A DNA stretch of 64,000 nt. Source: Helianthus annuus. Lineage: Eukaryota; Streptophyta; Magnoliopsida; Asterales; Asteraceae. The DNA lies in contig NC_035433.2 in NCBI RefSeq assembly GCF_002127325.2, positions 79,054,079-79,118,078 on the forward strand, read 5' to 3'. Of the stretch, positions 1-10,583 are shown one piece after another. The position numbers and the translations under genes were made by a program. The notes below the pieces were generated by a model. The model saw only the letters and a program-made list of their open reading frames with translations. It was not told where the DNA came from and made no database searches. Every line of letters starts with the position of its first letter. Within the stretch, counting starts at the first letter, position 1.

Positions 1-2287
1 TTTGACTTATTTCAAAAGTCTCCACTTTATCAGTACCCTTGGAGGCCACAAATTTAACGTCTTTGCATTTCTTCTTGTAACGAGCTCCTTTTGTTTCAAA
101 TTTTGATTGAGAAACGTTAGGCTTTTGAGCTCGCCTTTCTGGTTGTTTACCCTTAGAAGCAATAGGTTGTTGCTTTGTTGGTGATTTTTGATTTCCAAAT
201 TGTTTCCTGATTTCAGCTTTTGGAATTGGGTCACATTGAGTTACAATGAGTCCTGGAATTGTCTTTCCCAAAAATTTGTTTGTATTATCTTCAAAAACTT
301 TATCAATCGAAGATTGATTGACGTTTTTGAATGGAAAATCTTTTTCTGAATAAATTTTACTATCACCGACTAAAGTATACAACAAGTTATTGCTCTTAAC
401 AGCAGACACACATTCCTTGTCATCTTTGACATCCTTAACAGGATCTATCACTTGCTTGGCAACAGGTTGCACGACATGAGTAGGAGGATCACAAAGAATA
501 TGATTCTCAATTGGAATGTCTACTCCTTTTGTCTCATCAAGTGATTCATCCTGGTCATTCACATCTGATTCATCATTTGAAGAATCATAGTCCTCAATGG
601 TTGGAGGACTTTGATTTGAAGCACATGATGACTTTTCTTTGTTATCAGATGAGCCCTCCGATGAATTGTCCGGTTTGAACCCTAGGCCAGTAGTAACTTC
701 CTCATAATCAAGAGGCACACTGGGTTCATACCGAGGCATATCCTCTTCATCGGGCATTTTGGTATAGTTGTGTCTCAAAGGGGGTGGACACGCCTTATAC
801 CCAACGCCTTTTCTTTTCCCTTTTTGCTGTTGAACGTCAATGATGTGATCAAGCACAAATCAGGAGTTAGAATAACTCTCCAATTTGAGCTTGATTGCAT
901 CATGCTCGCATTTGGCAATGGCTAGTTCCTTTCTGGTTTCCTCAACAATGTTAATGTAATCGTTAATACTAACTTGTTTATGATAAACAACTTTGTTCAA
1001 TTCGGAAACACTTTTCTTTAGGGTTTCAATTACAGATTTAAATTCCTTTTCGTTTCGAACTAAAGCCTTGTTTGCCTCTTTGCACTTTGACAGTTCAATA
1101 ACCAAACATTGATTGTGACTATGAACCGTTTCGGATGCAAGCTTCAAATCAGCACATTTAAGTTTCATATCAGCACAATCACTACATATGCTAGGAGTTT
1201 CAGATTTTACCTAACTTGTAGAAGCTGTGACATTAGCCATAAAGGCAGTTTGAGAAGAGAAAGATCCATCTTCAGTGAGAATCTTCTCCATTTCTTCTGA
1301 TGTAGCATCAACTTTCTTGATTAAGTCAGATTTTTGACATTTCATCTCCTTGGCATCATTTGACAAACTATCAGCTTCAGAATCCATTCCCTCCTTGACG
1401 TCCGATTCTAAACTGTAATCACTCACACCTGAGCCATCTTCATCAGTACTGCCACTATATCCTGAACTGTCATCATTTCCCGAAGATTCACCATCATTAA
1501 CATTCTTGACAATTTCAGCATGAAACGCAGTTATTGTTTGATCACCGTTTCCCAACTGTATGGCCGGGCCACAATCGACACTTGGATCGAATTGACGTTG
1601 TGTTGTGGAAACTTGAGGTTGAGGTTGGTGTTTAGATTGCGAAAGATAAGCACTTTTATTGAACTGTGGAAACTGAGATGAGCTTGTATTTGATACAAAC
1701 GCCGTTTGAAGCTTCGGTTGCTGAATGGAACTAGAACTAGCTGAAGGACCAAAACCCGGCAAATACATTTCTGTGTTTTGAGTAGGTGCAATCCTTTTAG
1801 CTTTCCGAATTTCCTCTTCATTCTTGTGTTCCAACTTCTGAATGAATTCATAGATATTAACATTGACAGCATCTAGAACGCCCGTATGCTTTAAAAGCTC
1901 AATGAATGGGCTCCACTTTGGAGGTAGAGCATCAGCAAACCGTGCTATTATTTCCTATTGAGATGCAAGAACACCAAAATAATACATTTCACTCATCAAA
2001 TGATAATAACGAGTAGTTATATCATTTAGGGTTTCATTCTCTAAGAAATGAAATGATTCGAATTTCTTCTTCAAGAGATCATGACGTATCTTTCTAGTAG
2101 CTGCATTTCCTTCTCCTCTCGCTACCAAAAGATTCTGTATGTTTTGATTTTGATTCGACAACAAAGCCCATTGACTTGCACTTATGGATGGTTGAGGAAA
2201 CATATTTCTTGCCCACGCGGCTGCGGAAGTTTGATCTTGACCTGGTTGTGGGTCCATACTCCAATCCCACGGACTTGTGCAACTCAT
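1..2287 (-). pseudogene. Copia A gag, 3'-truncated by the window edge, three in-frame stops
   Basis: One minus-strand frame stays open from the ATG at 2,287 to base 1 apart from nonsense codons ending near 1,955, 1,211 and 860. The N-terminal part (to about 1,780) has the helical character of a copia gag (UBN2/retrotran_gag type), with the motif RYYHLMSEMYYFGV. It is followed by a Gln/Ser-rich linker, an acidic Ser/Asp stretch (about 1,490-1,360), a coiled-coil-like Lys/Glu segment (about 1,168-870) and a Lys-rich tail (about 230-1). No zinc knuckle is visible, so it probably lies beyond the edge. The product would be the capsid/nucleocapsid precursor that packages element RNA in the cytoplasm. 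With three stops it cannot make a full-length protein. Confidence 0.7.
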
Positions 2288-3719
2288 GATTGGTGTATAG
2301 AAGTGAAAAATCTGGTCACACACTTGAAAACGAACTGTTAAATCACTTTTGCAAAGCCTCTGTTTAAAAACTTTAATAAGTTCGACGAAACCCAAAGCTT
2401 AAACAAATTTGCGATGAGACTCAAAGACAGCTATTGATCCACCAAACAAACTTTCACCCACTTCACTTTCTTTCTTATCTCTTTGAATCTTGGCCCAACT
2501 AAGATTTATCCATTGCTAAATCCCAAGAATGAATAACACTTAAACGTCACGGCCCAAAAAAAAATTAAATTGTTGAGGCCCAATGATCAAAACTTCGGCC
2601 CAAGTCAACAACCCTATTAAACATCAGCCGCTAATCATATTCAGTATCAATTAAAGTTGCCGGCCACTATCTTTGAATTAGTTGAATAGTTAACACTATT
2701 ATCATCAATCAAATTAAAATGATGGTTGCATGCTTCGAGATCTGTGATCATCAATGAATAAAGGTTGCATGTGATATAATGACAATTTGCATGTAAATGT
2801 CAGACCCACTAAAGTCTTTGATCCAAGTTGTGAAATGAAAGTTATAGGGCAACCAATTGACTGAAACTGTTGTCGGTCATATGTGTGTGACGAAATCAAT
2901 TGAATGTTTTTGGCGAAATCAAATAATGACGAAGTCAAATAATGACGAAATCAATAAAGTTGAATCAATTGATGTGACGAAATCTAGATGATGACGAAAC
3001 TGTTTTGTTGTTAATGTCGACGAAACTGTGATGATGAAGAGTGCGACGAAACAGAATGATGTGTGATGAATTGATTTAATATTGATCGACGAAACTTAAT
3101 GATGTCTTGATGAAACAGAATTGATTTATTTGTATTCGACGAAACTGAATGGACTTTGTATGCGACGAAACAAGATTAAATCTTCTACGAAACTTTACAC
3201 AAATTGATCGACGAAATAGATAGGATAATGGTGTTTGACAAAACTGAATGATGATTGAGTTCGACGAAACTGAATGTAAGACCTAATCGACGAAACAGTT
3301 CTAATGAATTACCCAGTATGACGAAACTGATTAATTGTGTGGCAAAGATGTGTTATATGACGAAATCAGATGGGGTGCCGAAGTCTGATTGTTTACGAAA
3401 TCAGTTTTTGACTGGGACGAAGACTCTTTGTTTTTTGGGATAAGATAGTAGTTGAGCTTTAGTCAAGATAAGATAGTAGTTGGTGAGATATGTTCAAAGA
3501 AAAACTTATCTTTCTGACAAGTGAGCCAAATTTTTCAAAGACACAGACACCCTTTTTCAATGTAATGGATAACTATCTCACCAAAACAAGTAACCTACCA
3601 TGCTTTCCACAATATTATAATAATTGTCCTTTTAACTTTTTTTTTAAATTCAAACAATATCTTTTGAAGACTTTGAAGATATGAAGAACACACTGATGAA
3701 CATTGATGAAGATATGAGA
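2288..3719 (-). other. Copia A leader, distal part, with GTTTCGTC motif array
   Basis: This non-coding stretch lies between gag and the gypsy insertion. From about 2,880 to 3,430 it holds roughly 20 copies of GACGAAAC/T (GTTTCGTC on the element's own strand), 20-40 bp apart in otherwise unrelated sequence. The proximal part of the same leader resumes at 14,946. No ORF here looks real. Confidence 0.65.
2880..3430 (-). repeat. Dispersed GACGAAAC motif array
   Basis: About 20 near-identical octamers occur, for example near 2,889, 2,944, 2,993, 3,019, 3,042, 3,087, 3,137, 3,163, 3,209, 3,262, 3,288, 3,320 and 3,360. Spacing is irregular, so this is not a simple tandem satellite. The octamer also occurs in the LTR of this element (about 15,506-15,620), and a related ATTTCGTACGAAAT motif fills the same region of copia B. 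Confidence 0.75.
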
Positions 3720-3724
3720 TTTCC
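3720..3724. other. Target site duplication, left copy (TTTCC)
   Basis: The five bases directly before the LTR terminus TGTA are identical to 14,941-14,945 after the 3' LTR. Together they define the insertion of the Tekay element into copia A. Confidence 0.9.
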
Positions 3725-4367
3725 TGTAAGTCAACTGTGACTTTCTTTGACTGTAAATAGTCTATTTTCAGTTTTATTCGTATTATGTGGAGTAAGTGTT
3801 GAAATCAGAAAGAATCGAAGTAATCAAATGTTTTAACGCGAACCGACTTACGACTATGTATAGTAGGAAGTAACAATGCGATAAAGTTAACTAATCTGTA
3901 ATCAAACCGATCTAACTATCATCAAACTCGAATCTCGAATTACGCGAACTTTGGTTGCTATTATACGTGTGTGTGTGCCTTATGTGTTACCTGTGCGTGC
4001 TTACTTTACGTTTTGTGTGGTAACCAATCGAAACTCGAATCGAAACTCGAAACTCGAATTGAATGCGATCGAAATCAAACTACGACAAATGGTAACGTTA
4101 GGATAGGGTGAACTATAGATGATTGTATGTTAGATATAGTAGTTGGGACTGAAAGTAATTTGAATAGGACAACTCTATCGTATTCGTATCGTCTTCAATC
4201 GAAATCAAAATATCAAAAATCGTCGCACCGAACACTCGAACCAGGATGCTAATCGATCAGGCTGTCAGCCGATCGAACAGCCCAGCCGATCGAACAAACT
4301 GTTCGATCGAGCAGGCTGTCCGATCGGGAAGCCAGCCGATCGACCAACCCTTTCCTCTTTTGGAGCC

Positions 4368-4375
4368 TATAAATA
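4368..4375 (+). promoter_or_regulatory. TATA box of Tekay 5' LTR
   Basis: TATAAATA sits in CCTATAAATAGGG, with a pyrimidine-rich stretch downstream. The same box is at 12,744-12,751 in the 3' LTR. Transcription would start about 30 bp downstream. Confidence 0.75.
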
Positions 4376-4589
4376 GGGCTGTTATTGTCACTCTTTACCA
4401 CTTTTTGAAAGCTCTGACCGACCAGCCCGTGCTCCTCTTCTTTTCTCAGATTTCTTCCGATTCCGGTAAGTTTCCTTCCTAAATCTTGTACTTTCTTGAT
4501 CAAAGCATGCTCCTACACCTTTCTATCTTTCAATTTTTGATTTCTAACCGTGAAATCACCAAGATCTAGGCATTCTTGGGTGATGTCAT

Positions 4590-4614
4590 CATGGTGTTCT
4601 TCAAGAACACCATG
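4590..4614. repeat. 25-bp palindrome in the LTR
   Basis: A 12-bp arm (CATGGTGTTCTT) is followed by one spacer base and its perfect reverse complement. The centre contains TTCNNGAA, the core of a plant heat-shock element. The palindrome is unchanged in the 3' LTR at 12,966-12,990. Confidence 0.8.
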
Positions 4615-6203
4615 TTTGGGCTTCAATCCACCATAAATAGCTCGGATCTAACCGATTTCCACATAAACAAGCTAAGATCTACCGAAGATCAAAACATTTA
4701 CACGATGTGAAGGATTGAAAGAAGGAATTCCAACTTTCTTTCAACTCTTTTACACTCAATGCCTTCAAACCGGTAGAAACGGAGCTTGAGCCAACTCACT
4801 AATCACTCCAATGGTTGTGTGATTCAAGATCCGGATTCTATCTACGAGGTTCACCGACTTCGGGCATAACGTCAAACCGCCAGTTCCGAACCATTCACCG
4901 GCTGGACTTGGGTGATTCCTGTCCAAGCAGGAGAAACAAGTAAGAACGAAGGTTCCCTGGTTGAGCTCGTTGTCAAACTACCTTGATATAACGTCAAATA
5001 ATCAGAACAGTCAAATGTTAGACGGACAGGCCGACCAGGTCAGGATGCTGGCCGAACGGTTAGGTTGTTCGAACGAACAGCCCAACCGATCAGACATGCC
5101 AACCGATCTACAGGGTCAGCCAATCGACTAGCATATGGCCCCACAACTTGACAATTTCATGAAGTATGGTATTGAACGGGGTACTGTTCGATTGAACAAC
5201 TGTTCGTCAACATTACTCCTCGGATCGAACCAACTGTTCGATCGACCAGGCTGTTCGATCGACCAGGCTGTCCAACCCATTTACACTTGTTTCCACTTTA
5301 CGTGTTATTCATCGTTATGCTATCAAAATGTTCAGGCTAACCCTACTCTCAAGCGCTCCCTTCAATCCATCAACCAATCGCTGTGAGTATACTCGATCCC
5401 TTTTTGCTTTTAGAACTTTTGGGTGTTACGTACGTTACTTATCAAAATCACTATCGAACACACTACTCAATTGTTTGAACGCTAACCGATTCGCATGTAT
5501 TACGTGACTAAATGAATGCTTGTTGATTGTGTTTACACGTGGAATGCTGTCTACCTGCCTTAATGACGTAGTACTATAGTTTGGACTCAGCACCCGTTCA
5601 CACGGGGGTTGTTAAGGACAATTACTTGCATGGATTACGGTGGTAATCATGTATTGCGAACCGTCTCAGACGGTCAACCCGCAGTCATTGGTATCGATAG
5701 GTCCATGTCGATAATTAACATGCTTCGTTTTCCTCTGTGTACGTGCTGGTTATGCGTAAACTATTCGAACTCTATTATGCTATTATCAAACTTGTATGCT
5801 TACCTTTACATTATATGTATTGACTTTATTTTAACGTATGTGACAGGTGTTTAAGATGTTTGCTTGCTAGGAAAGCGAGGCTAGAATAAAACTCTAGAGG
5901 CCCCCAACAAATAGTTGTCTGTCAGGAAAGAGCAACTAGAGCATAGTTGTCTGTAGATCTTGTCAGGCTGGGTCTTTAGGAGCATTTGAAAAATATTTAT
6001 TTGTTTGATTTAAATCTGAGTTGTCGGAACAGAGTATTTGACTAGTTGTTATCTGTAATAATTTGTTTGTTATTTGGGACATGGTGTGGGACGTGTTAAT
6101 TTAAACTGAATAGTGATGATAATTGTTATGGAAACTCCTGGACAATCTGTTTCGCTCAGTGCCATGCCCCGATGATTCCGCCATCGGTTGGGGTGTGACA
6201 TAT

Positions 6204-6217
6204 TGGTATCACAGCCA
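6204..6217 (+). other. Primer binding site of the Tekay element
   Basis: TGGTATCACAGCC begins three bases after the LTR end. It matches the initiator-methionine tRNA primer sequence TGGTATCAGAGC with one mismatch. It marks where minus-strand DNA synthesis would begin. Confidence 0.85.
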
Positions 6218-6369
6218 TAGCTATAAGGAATTAGGCTAGACACGACCTAGTCTGGGTCGCAGTCTTAGAAACCTAGACTATAGTTAGGAACCAACAGACC
6301 AAGCTTATGTGCTGTATTCTAATATTCTTCGCTATCACTACACTCGAATTTTCAAATAGAGTCAAGCGA

Positions 6370-6595
6370 TTTAGTCGAGATTAGGTGTGAAAGCCGCAAA
6401 CTCTCGACTAAATTGTTTGGTCAATGCTGATTTTATCAATTTATCAATGGTTTCCTCATTATTTTCGATAACGAACGAGGAGGATTATACCAAATCAGGA
6501 GTGAAATCCATATTTTGCTGAATAATCTCCTCAAATTTTACTAAAACAAGGAAGAAGTTGCTAAGCTAGGGGTGAAACCCTAACCTTGACAACTT
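6370..6595 (+). other. Three consecutive leader hairpins with GTGAAA loops
   Basis: Hairpin 1 has an 11-bp stem (6,370-6,380 with 6,402-6,412). Hairpin 2 pairs 6,477-6,488 with 6,522-6,532, with one bulge. Hairpin 3 pairs 6,555-6,560 with 6,590-6,595. Each encloses a small inner hairpin of 3 bp plus the hexaloop GTGAAA: GGT/GCC at 6,384-6,395, GGA/TCC at 6,498-6,509 and GGG/CCC at 6,569-6,580. Stem bases change while pairing is kept, which suggests an RNA structure under selection. Similar units occur in E1 and E2. The role is unknown; packaging or dimerisation is inference. Confidence 0.7.
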
Positions 6596-7340
6596 GTTCC
6601 GGATTTTATTTATCCCACCAAAGCCTCGACGGACTCCAACGACCTGAACTCACAAGTATGACCCAGGGAATACGCGCTGAATGCCCAAGAATCGAGGCAG
6701 AAACGCGATCCCAAGAGTCGAAAAGTGACGACAAGTCTACTGCGAATAGTCAAATCGCTTTGGGTAGTCGATGTCTAGTAGCCGCAGACAATCTATTCCT
6801 CGATTTTATATGTTTCGATTCTGAGCCCGCAATCGCGGACTCTGATGATTCGTTGATTTTTATGTGTGATTACCTGTTTATGTGTTTTATTTTGATGATT
6901 CGTTCGATTTTTGCTATCACTTTGATCGACACACACGACTCGCATTGCCCTTCTATCCCAAAACGGTAACAAGTCGCTGCAATTGTAGGCAATACTATGC
7001 TAGGATATACGCTATACTACGCTATACTCATACGAATATGTGATACTATTTGATATACTACACAGGATCGCTATAATACGAATGACGCGCGAGCTTTGAA
7101 TGATAGGTTTTTGTACTCTGACTGCTTCTGTTTTTAAAATGAGTATGTGTTTCTGTGCTTACGTGTCTTTGTGCTTTACGTGCTTATGTGCTTCTGTGAT
7201 TACGTGAATCTGTGGTTATGTGTCTACATGTTTATGTGATGCGTGTTTCGACGTGTTCCTAAGCTTTAGCATGTAGTAGATGTGTGAGGTGAGATTCGAT
7301 TTGTTGTGTCTGAGACATACGACGATGTCTATTGCAGACC
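6596..7340 (+). other. Tekay leader, remainder
   Basis: This is non-coding sequence between the leader hairpins and gag. It contains a CTTACGTG/TTTATGTG-like low-complexity stretch (about 7,140-7,250). The ORF at 6,586-6,969 has no gag-like features and I do not regard it as a gene. Confidence 0.6.
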
Positions 7341-8987
7341 ATGTCGTCATCTGGACACCGAACCCCACTGACTCGCCAAGAGAAGAGAGATAGGCGTCTC
7401 GCTACTATCATCGCCAAGAGCGTGGCAAGAGCTGTGAGCGATGTCTTTGAAAACGCCAGCAAATCGTCTGAAGAGTCACGAGTCGATGCTCCTAAGGATA
7501 CCAGCAAGACTGGGTTCAGCTTTAAACAGTTCAAGGCATGTGGACCAAAGGAATTCACCAGAGAAGATGGCCCCACAGCTATGTTTCAATGGTTCGATTT
7601 TATCGAAGTCACTCTGCGCCAAAGCGGCTGTCCAGAAAATCTCTGCACCCTCAATGCTACAGGCGTCTTCCAGTCCCGAGCTCTAGACTGGTGGACGGCT
7701 GAACGAAACAAGCGCGGAAATGATGCAGCTTATGAGCTGACATGGAAGGAGCTGAAAGCCATCATGATGGACGAATTCTGCCCTCCCCATGAACGCCAAA
7801 AGTTGGAGGACGAGTTTTGGAACATTAAGCAGAAGGATGGAGATAACGCTGCCTTGACTGCACGCTTTAAACAGCTCAGCATCATCTGTCCCGATCAGGT
7901 CAAGACGTCAGACATGGCCATCAAGAAGTATATTCGAGATCTACCCGATTGTGTTGCCGATTTCGTTCATGCTGCCAAGCCATCATCAATTGAAGAGACC
8001 TACCTGCTTGCCGCTGAGATCAATGACAAGCGGGTAAAGTCTGGTTTCTGGGATAAGCATACCAAGTCTCTGCACCAAGCCACCGCCACATCAACCGTCG
8101 ACACCACCACTGCTCAACCCTCCAAGTCGTCAAGAAGAAAGAAGAAGCACAACAACAACAGCTCCAGCAACAAGAATTGTGCTGTGACAACGACTCCTGC
8201 CCCTCTGCAAGCCGTACCGGCTCAACAGCAGTCGCACCATCGACAAGCTCCAGCGGTCAATGCGCCGCCAGCTAAGCGCGCTTACACAGGTCCCCACCCG
8301 CTCTGCCCGACATGCTCATACCATCATCCGGTGGGAATCGCCTGTCGTTTCTGCGCCCACTGCAACCTCTACGGGCATTTCACTACGAACTGTCGCTATG
8401 GTCCCCGTCAGGCCCCAGTTCAAGCCGCCACTCATCAAGCTCCACTTCCAGCCCCTCAAAGCCAACCTGCAGCTCAAGCACCCGCGGTCAGTGCTCGAGT
8501 TTGCTTTGCATGTGGTGATCCAAACCACTTTGCAAACATGTGCCCGAACCGGGTTGTGAAACAAGAACCCCAGCAGCAGCAGCAGCCTCAGCAGCAACAG
8601 CAAGCCACCCATGCCAGAACCATTAACATCAATGCTCGTGAAGCCCAGGCTGACAACAACGTGGTTAATGGTACGTTCATTGTGAATGGTATTTATGCAT
8701 CATGTTTGTTTGATACTGGAGCCGATAACTGCTTTGTGTCGTTTGAATTCGAGAAGATCCTTAGTCGTAAGCGTTCTTATCTCCCCTCGTCATTCGAAGT
8801 CGAAGTTGCTACTGGAAGAACTGTCGCAGTTAACTCTGTTATTCGTGATTGTACCCTAGAGCTCAACAATCACCTCATTCCAATCGACCTTATCCCCATG
8901 CAACTCGGAAATTTTGACGTCATAATAGGCATGGACTTTCTTCGCGAAAACCATGCTGAAGTTGTGTGCTTCGAAAAGATGATTTGA
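7341..8987 (+). pseudogene. Tekay gag-protease (first part of the polyprotein)
   Basis: The start is the ATG at 7,341. A retrotransposon gag domain spans residues of roughly 60-240 (motifs ALDWWTAERNKRG, EFCPPHERQKLEDEFWNIKQ), and a basic Ser/Lys stretch follows. Cys/His motifs lie near residues 325-360, and there is a canonical CX2CX4HX4C knuckle (CFACGDPNHFANMC) starting at residue 388. An aspartic protease has its catalytic motif FDTGAD, with Asp at about residue 458 (8,712), and the flap-side motif IIGMDFL near the end. A TGA at 8,985-8,987 stops the frame; the same frame continues from 8,988 into the RT region, so this looks like a nonsense change in a single gag-pol ORF. Confidence 0.88.
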
Positions 8988-10583
8988 TTCTCGCTCGCGA
9001 ATGGTGATCTATTGTGTGCATACGGTGAAACAGCTTCGAAAGGTCTTAAACTTATGTCATGCGTCCAAGCTTGCAAGCATCTCCGCAAGGAATACAGCGC
9101 TTTCTTGGCCAACATTGTAGTAGCGGAGAAGGAAAAGAAAAAGAAGGTTGAAGTCAAAGACGTCCCAGTGGTTCGTGAATTTCCTCAGGTGTTCCCTGAT
9201 GATCTTCCTGGATTACCGCCAAGTCGTGATATCGACTTTCGTATCGACCTCATTCCTGGAGCTTACCCCGTTGCCAGAGCCCCTTACCGACTCCCACCAT
9301 CTGAAATAAGAGAACTCTCGAACCAACTCCAGGAGTTACTTGAAAAAGGCTTCATTCGCCCGAGCACCTCTCCTTAGGGCGCGCCAGTCCTTTTCGTCAA
9401 AAAGAAGGATGGGTCGTTCAGGATGTGCATCGACTATCGGGAATTGAATAAGCTGACCATCAAGAACCGTTACCCTTTGCCTCGAATCGATGACTTATTT
9501 GATTAGCTGCAAGGTGCCAAGTGTTTCTCGAAGATCGATCTACGTTCAGGCTATCATCAGTTGCGCATACAAGAGGAAGATGTACCTAAAACAGCCTTTC
9601 GCACTCGATACGGCCACTACGAATTCGTCGTTATGCCCTTTGGTTTAACCAACGCACCCGCGGTTTTTATGGTTCTGATGAATCGCGTGTGTGAGCCTTA
9701 TCTTGACCATTTCGTCATCGTGTTCATCGACGATGTCCTGATTTATTCCAAGTCGAAAGCCGAATACACGCAACATCTACGTTTGGTTCTCGAGTTACTC
9801 CAGGGGAACCAACTCTACGCCAAGTTCTCCAAGTGCGAATTCTGGTTGGAGGAGGTTCAGTTTCTGGGTCACATCGTGAATGGTCAAGGTATTCATGTCG
9901 ATCCCGGGAAGATCGAAGCAGTCAATAGCTGGATTACGCCTAAGAACCCGTCTGAAGTCCGATTATTCCTTGGATTAGCGGGTTATTATCGACGATTTAT
10001 CGAAGGGTTCTCTAAGATCGCTGTGCCGCTTACCGCTCTTACTCATAAAGACAGGTATTTTGTTTGGGGAACTGAACAAGAGTCTGCTTTTCAAACCCTT
10101 AAGCGCAAGCTCTGCAATGCTCCCGTTCTCACATTGCCGGACGGAAACGACGATTTCATTGTCTACTGTGATGCTTCCAACCTTGGTCTTGGTTGTGTTC
10201 TCATGCAACGAGACAAGGTTATAGCTTACGCATCTCGTCAGCTCAAAATCCACGAGAAGAACTATACAACCCACGATCTCTAGCTAGGCGCAGTTGTTTT
10301 TGCATTGAAGATTTGGAGACACTACCTGTATGGTACCAAGTGTACGATCTTCACCGATCACAGGAGTTTACAACACATCTTTAATCAGAAAAAACTTAAC
10401 ATGCGTCAATGCCGATGGGTAGAACTTCTTAACGATTATGACTGTGAGATTCGTTATCACCCAGGCAAGGCAAATGTTGTTGCCGACGCACTCAGCAGAC
10501 GGAGTTATTTGCTCAGTATTCGCAACTCAAGCTCAGCACAACCTCGAAGCTCTCATCCGCGAAGCCCAACATGCTTGCTTTAA
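8988..10583 (+). pseudogene. Tekay reverse transcriptase and RNase H
   Basis: This is the same frame as gag-protease. RT runs from about 9,160 ([19 protein letters not shown]) to about 10,060, with the catalytic motif FIDD at 9,723-9,734 intact. RNase H follows, with [13 protein letters not shown] at about 10,164 and [10 protein letters not shown] at about 10,352. Nonsense codons interrupt the frame at 9,375-9,377 (TGG to TAG), 9,504-9,506 and 10,281-10,283. The frame shifts near 10,510 and stops at 10,581. The enzyme would copy element RNA into DNA from the tRNA primer. This copy cannot make a full-length protein. Confidence 0.9.

Larger units (their letters stand above)
4246..5275. repeat. 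CTGTTCGATCG / CGATCGAACAG motif clusters in the 5' LTR
   Basis: Two clusters (about 4,246-4,345 and 5,030-5,275) repeat CCGATCGAACAG and its complement. The full palindrome is CTGTTCGATCGAACAG. The first cluster sits just upstream of the TATA box. Equivalent clusters in the 3' LTR are at about 12,626-12,722 and 13,430-14,010. Confidence 0.75.
3725..6200 (+). repeat. Tekay 5' LTR
   Basis: It starts TGTA and ends TGTGACA immediately before the PBS. Compared with the 3' LTR it lacks 48 bp right after its first four bases (equivalent to 12,057-12,104, an AAGTC-rich tandem stretch) and about 380 bp near 5,225 (equivalent to 13,603-13,982). It contains a TATA box (4,368), palindromic CTGTTCGATCG motifs, a CCG|GTAAGTTT splice-donor-like site near 4,466 and an internal exon-like segment (AG at about 5,334, GTGAGTAT at about 5,383). 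Confidence 0.93.

Noticed and set aside
4249..4503. Minus-strand ORF repeated at 12,625-12,879
   Set aside because: Antisense across the LTR promoter; conserved only because the LTR is duplicated.
6586..6969. 127-codon ORF in the Tekay leader
   Set aside because: No gag-like motif, and it starts within the hairpin region; considered chance.
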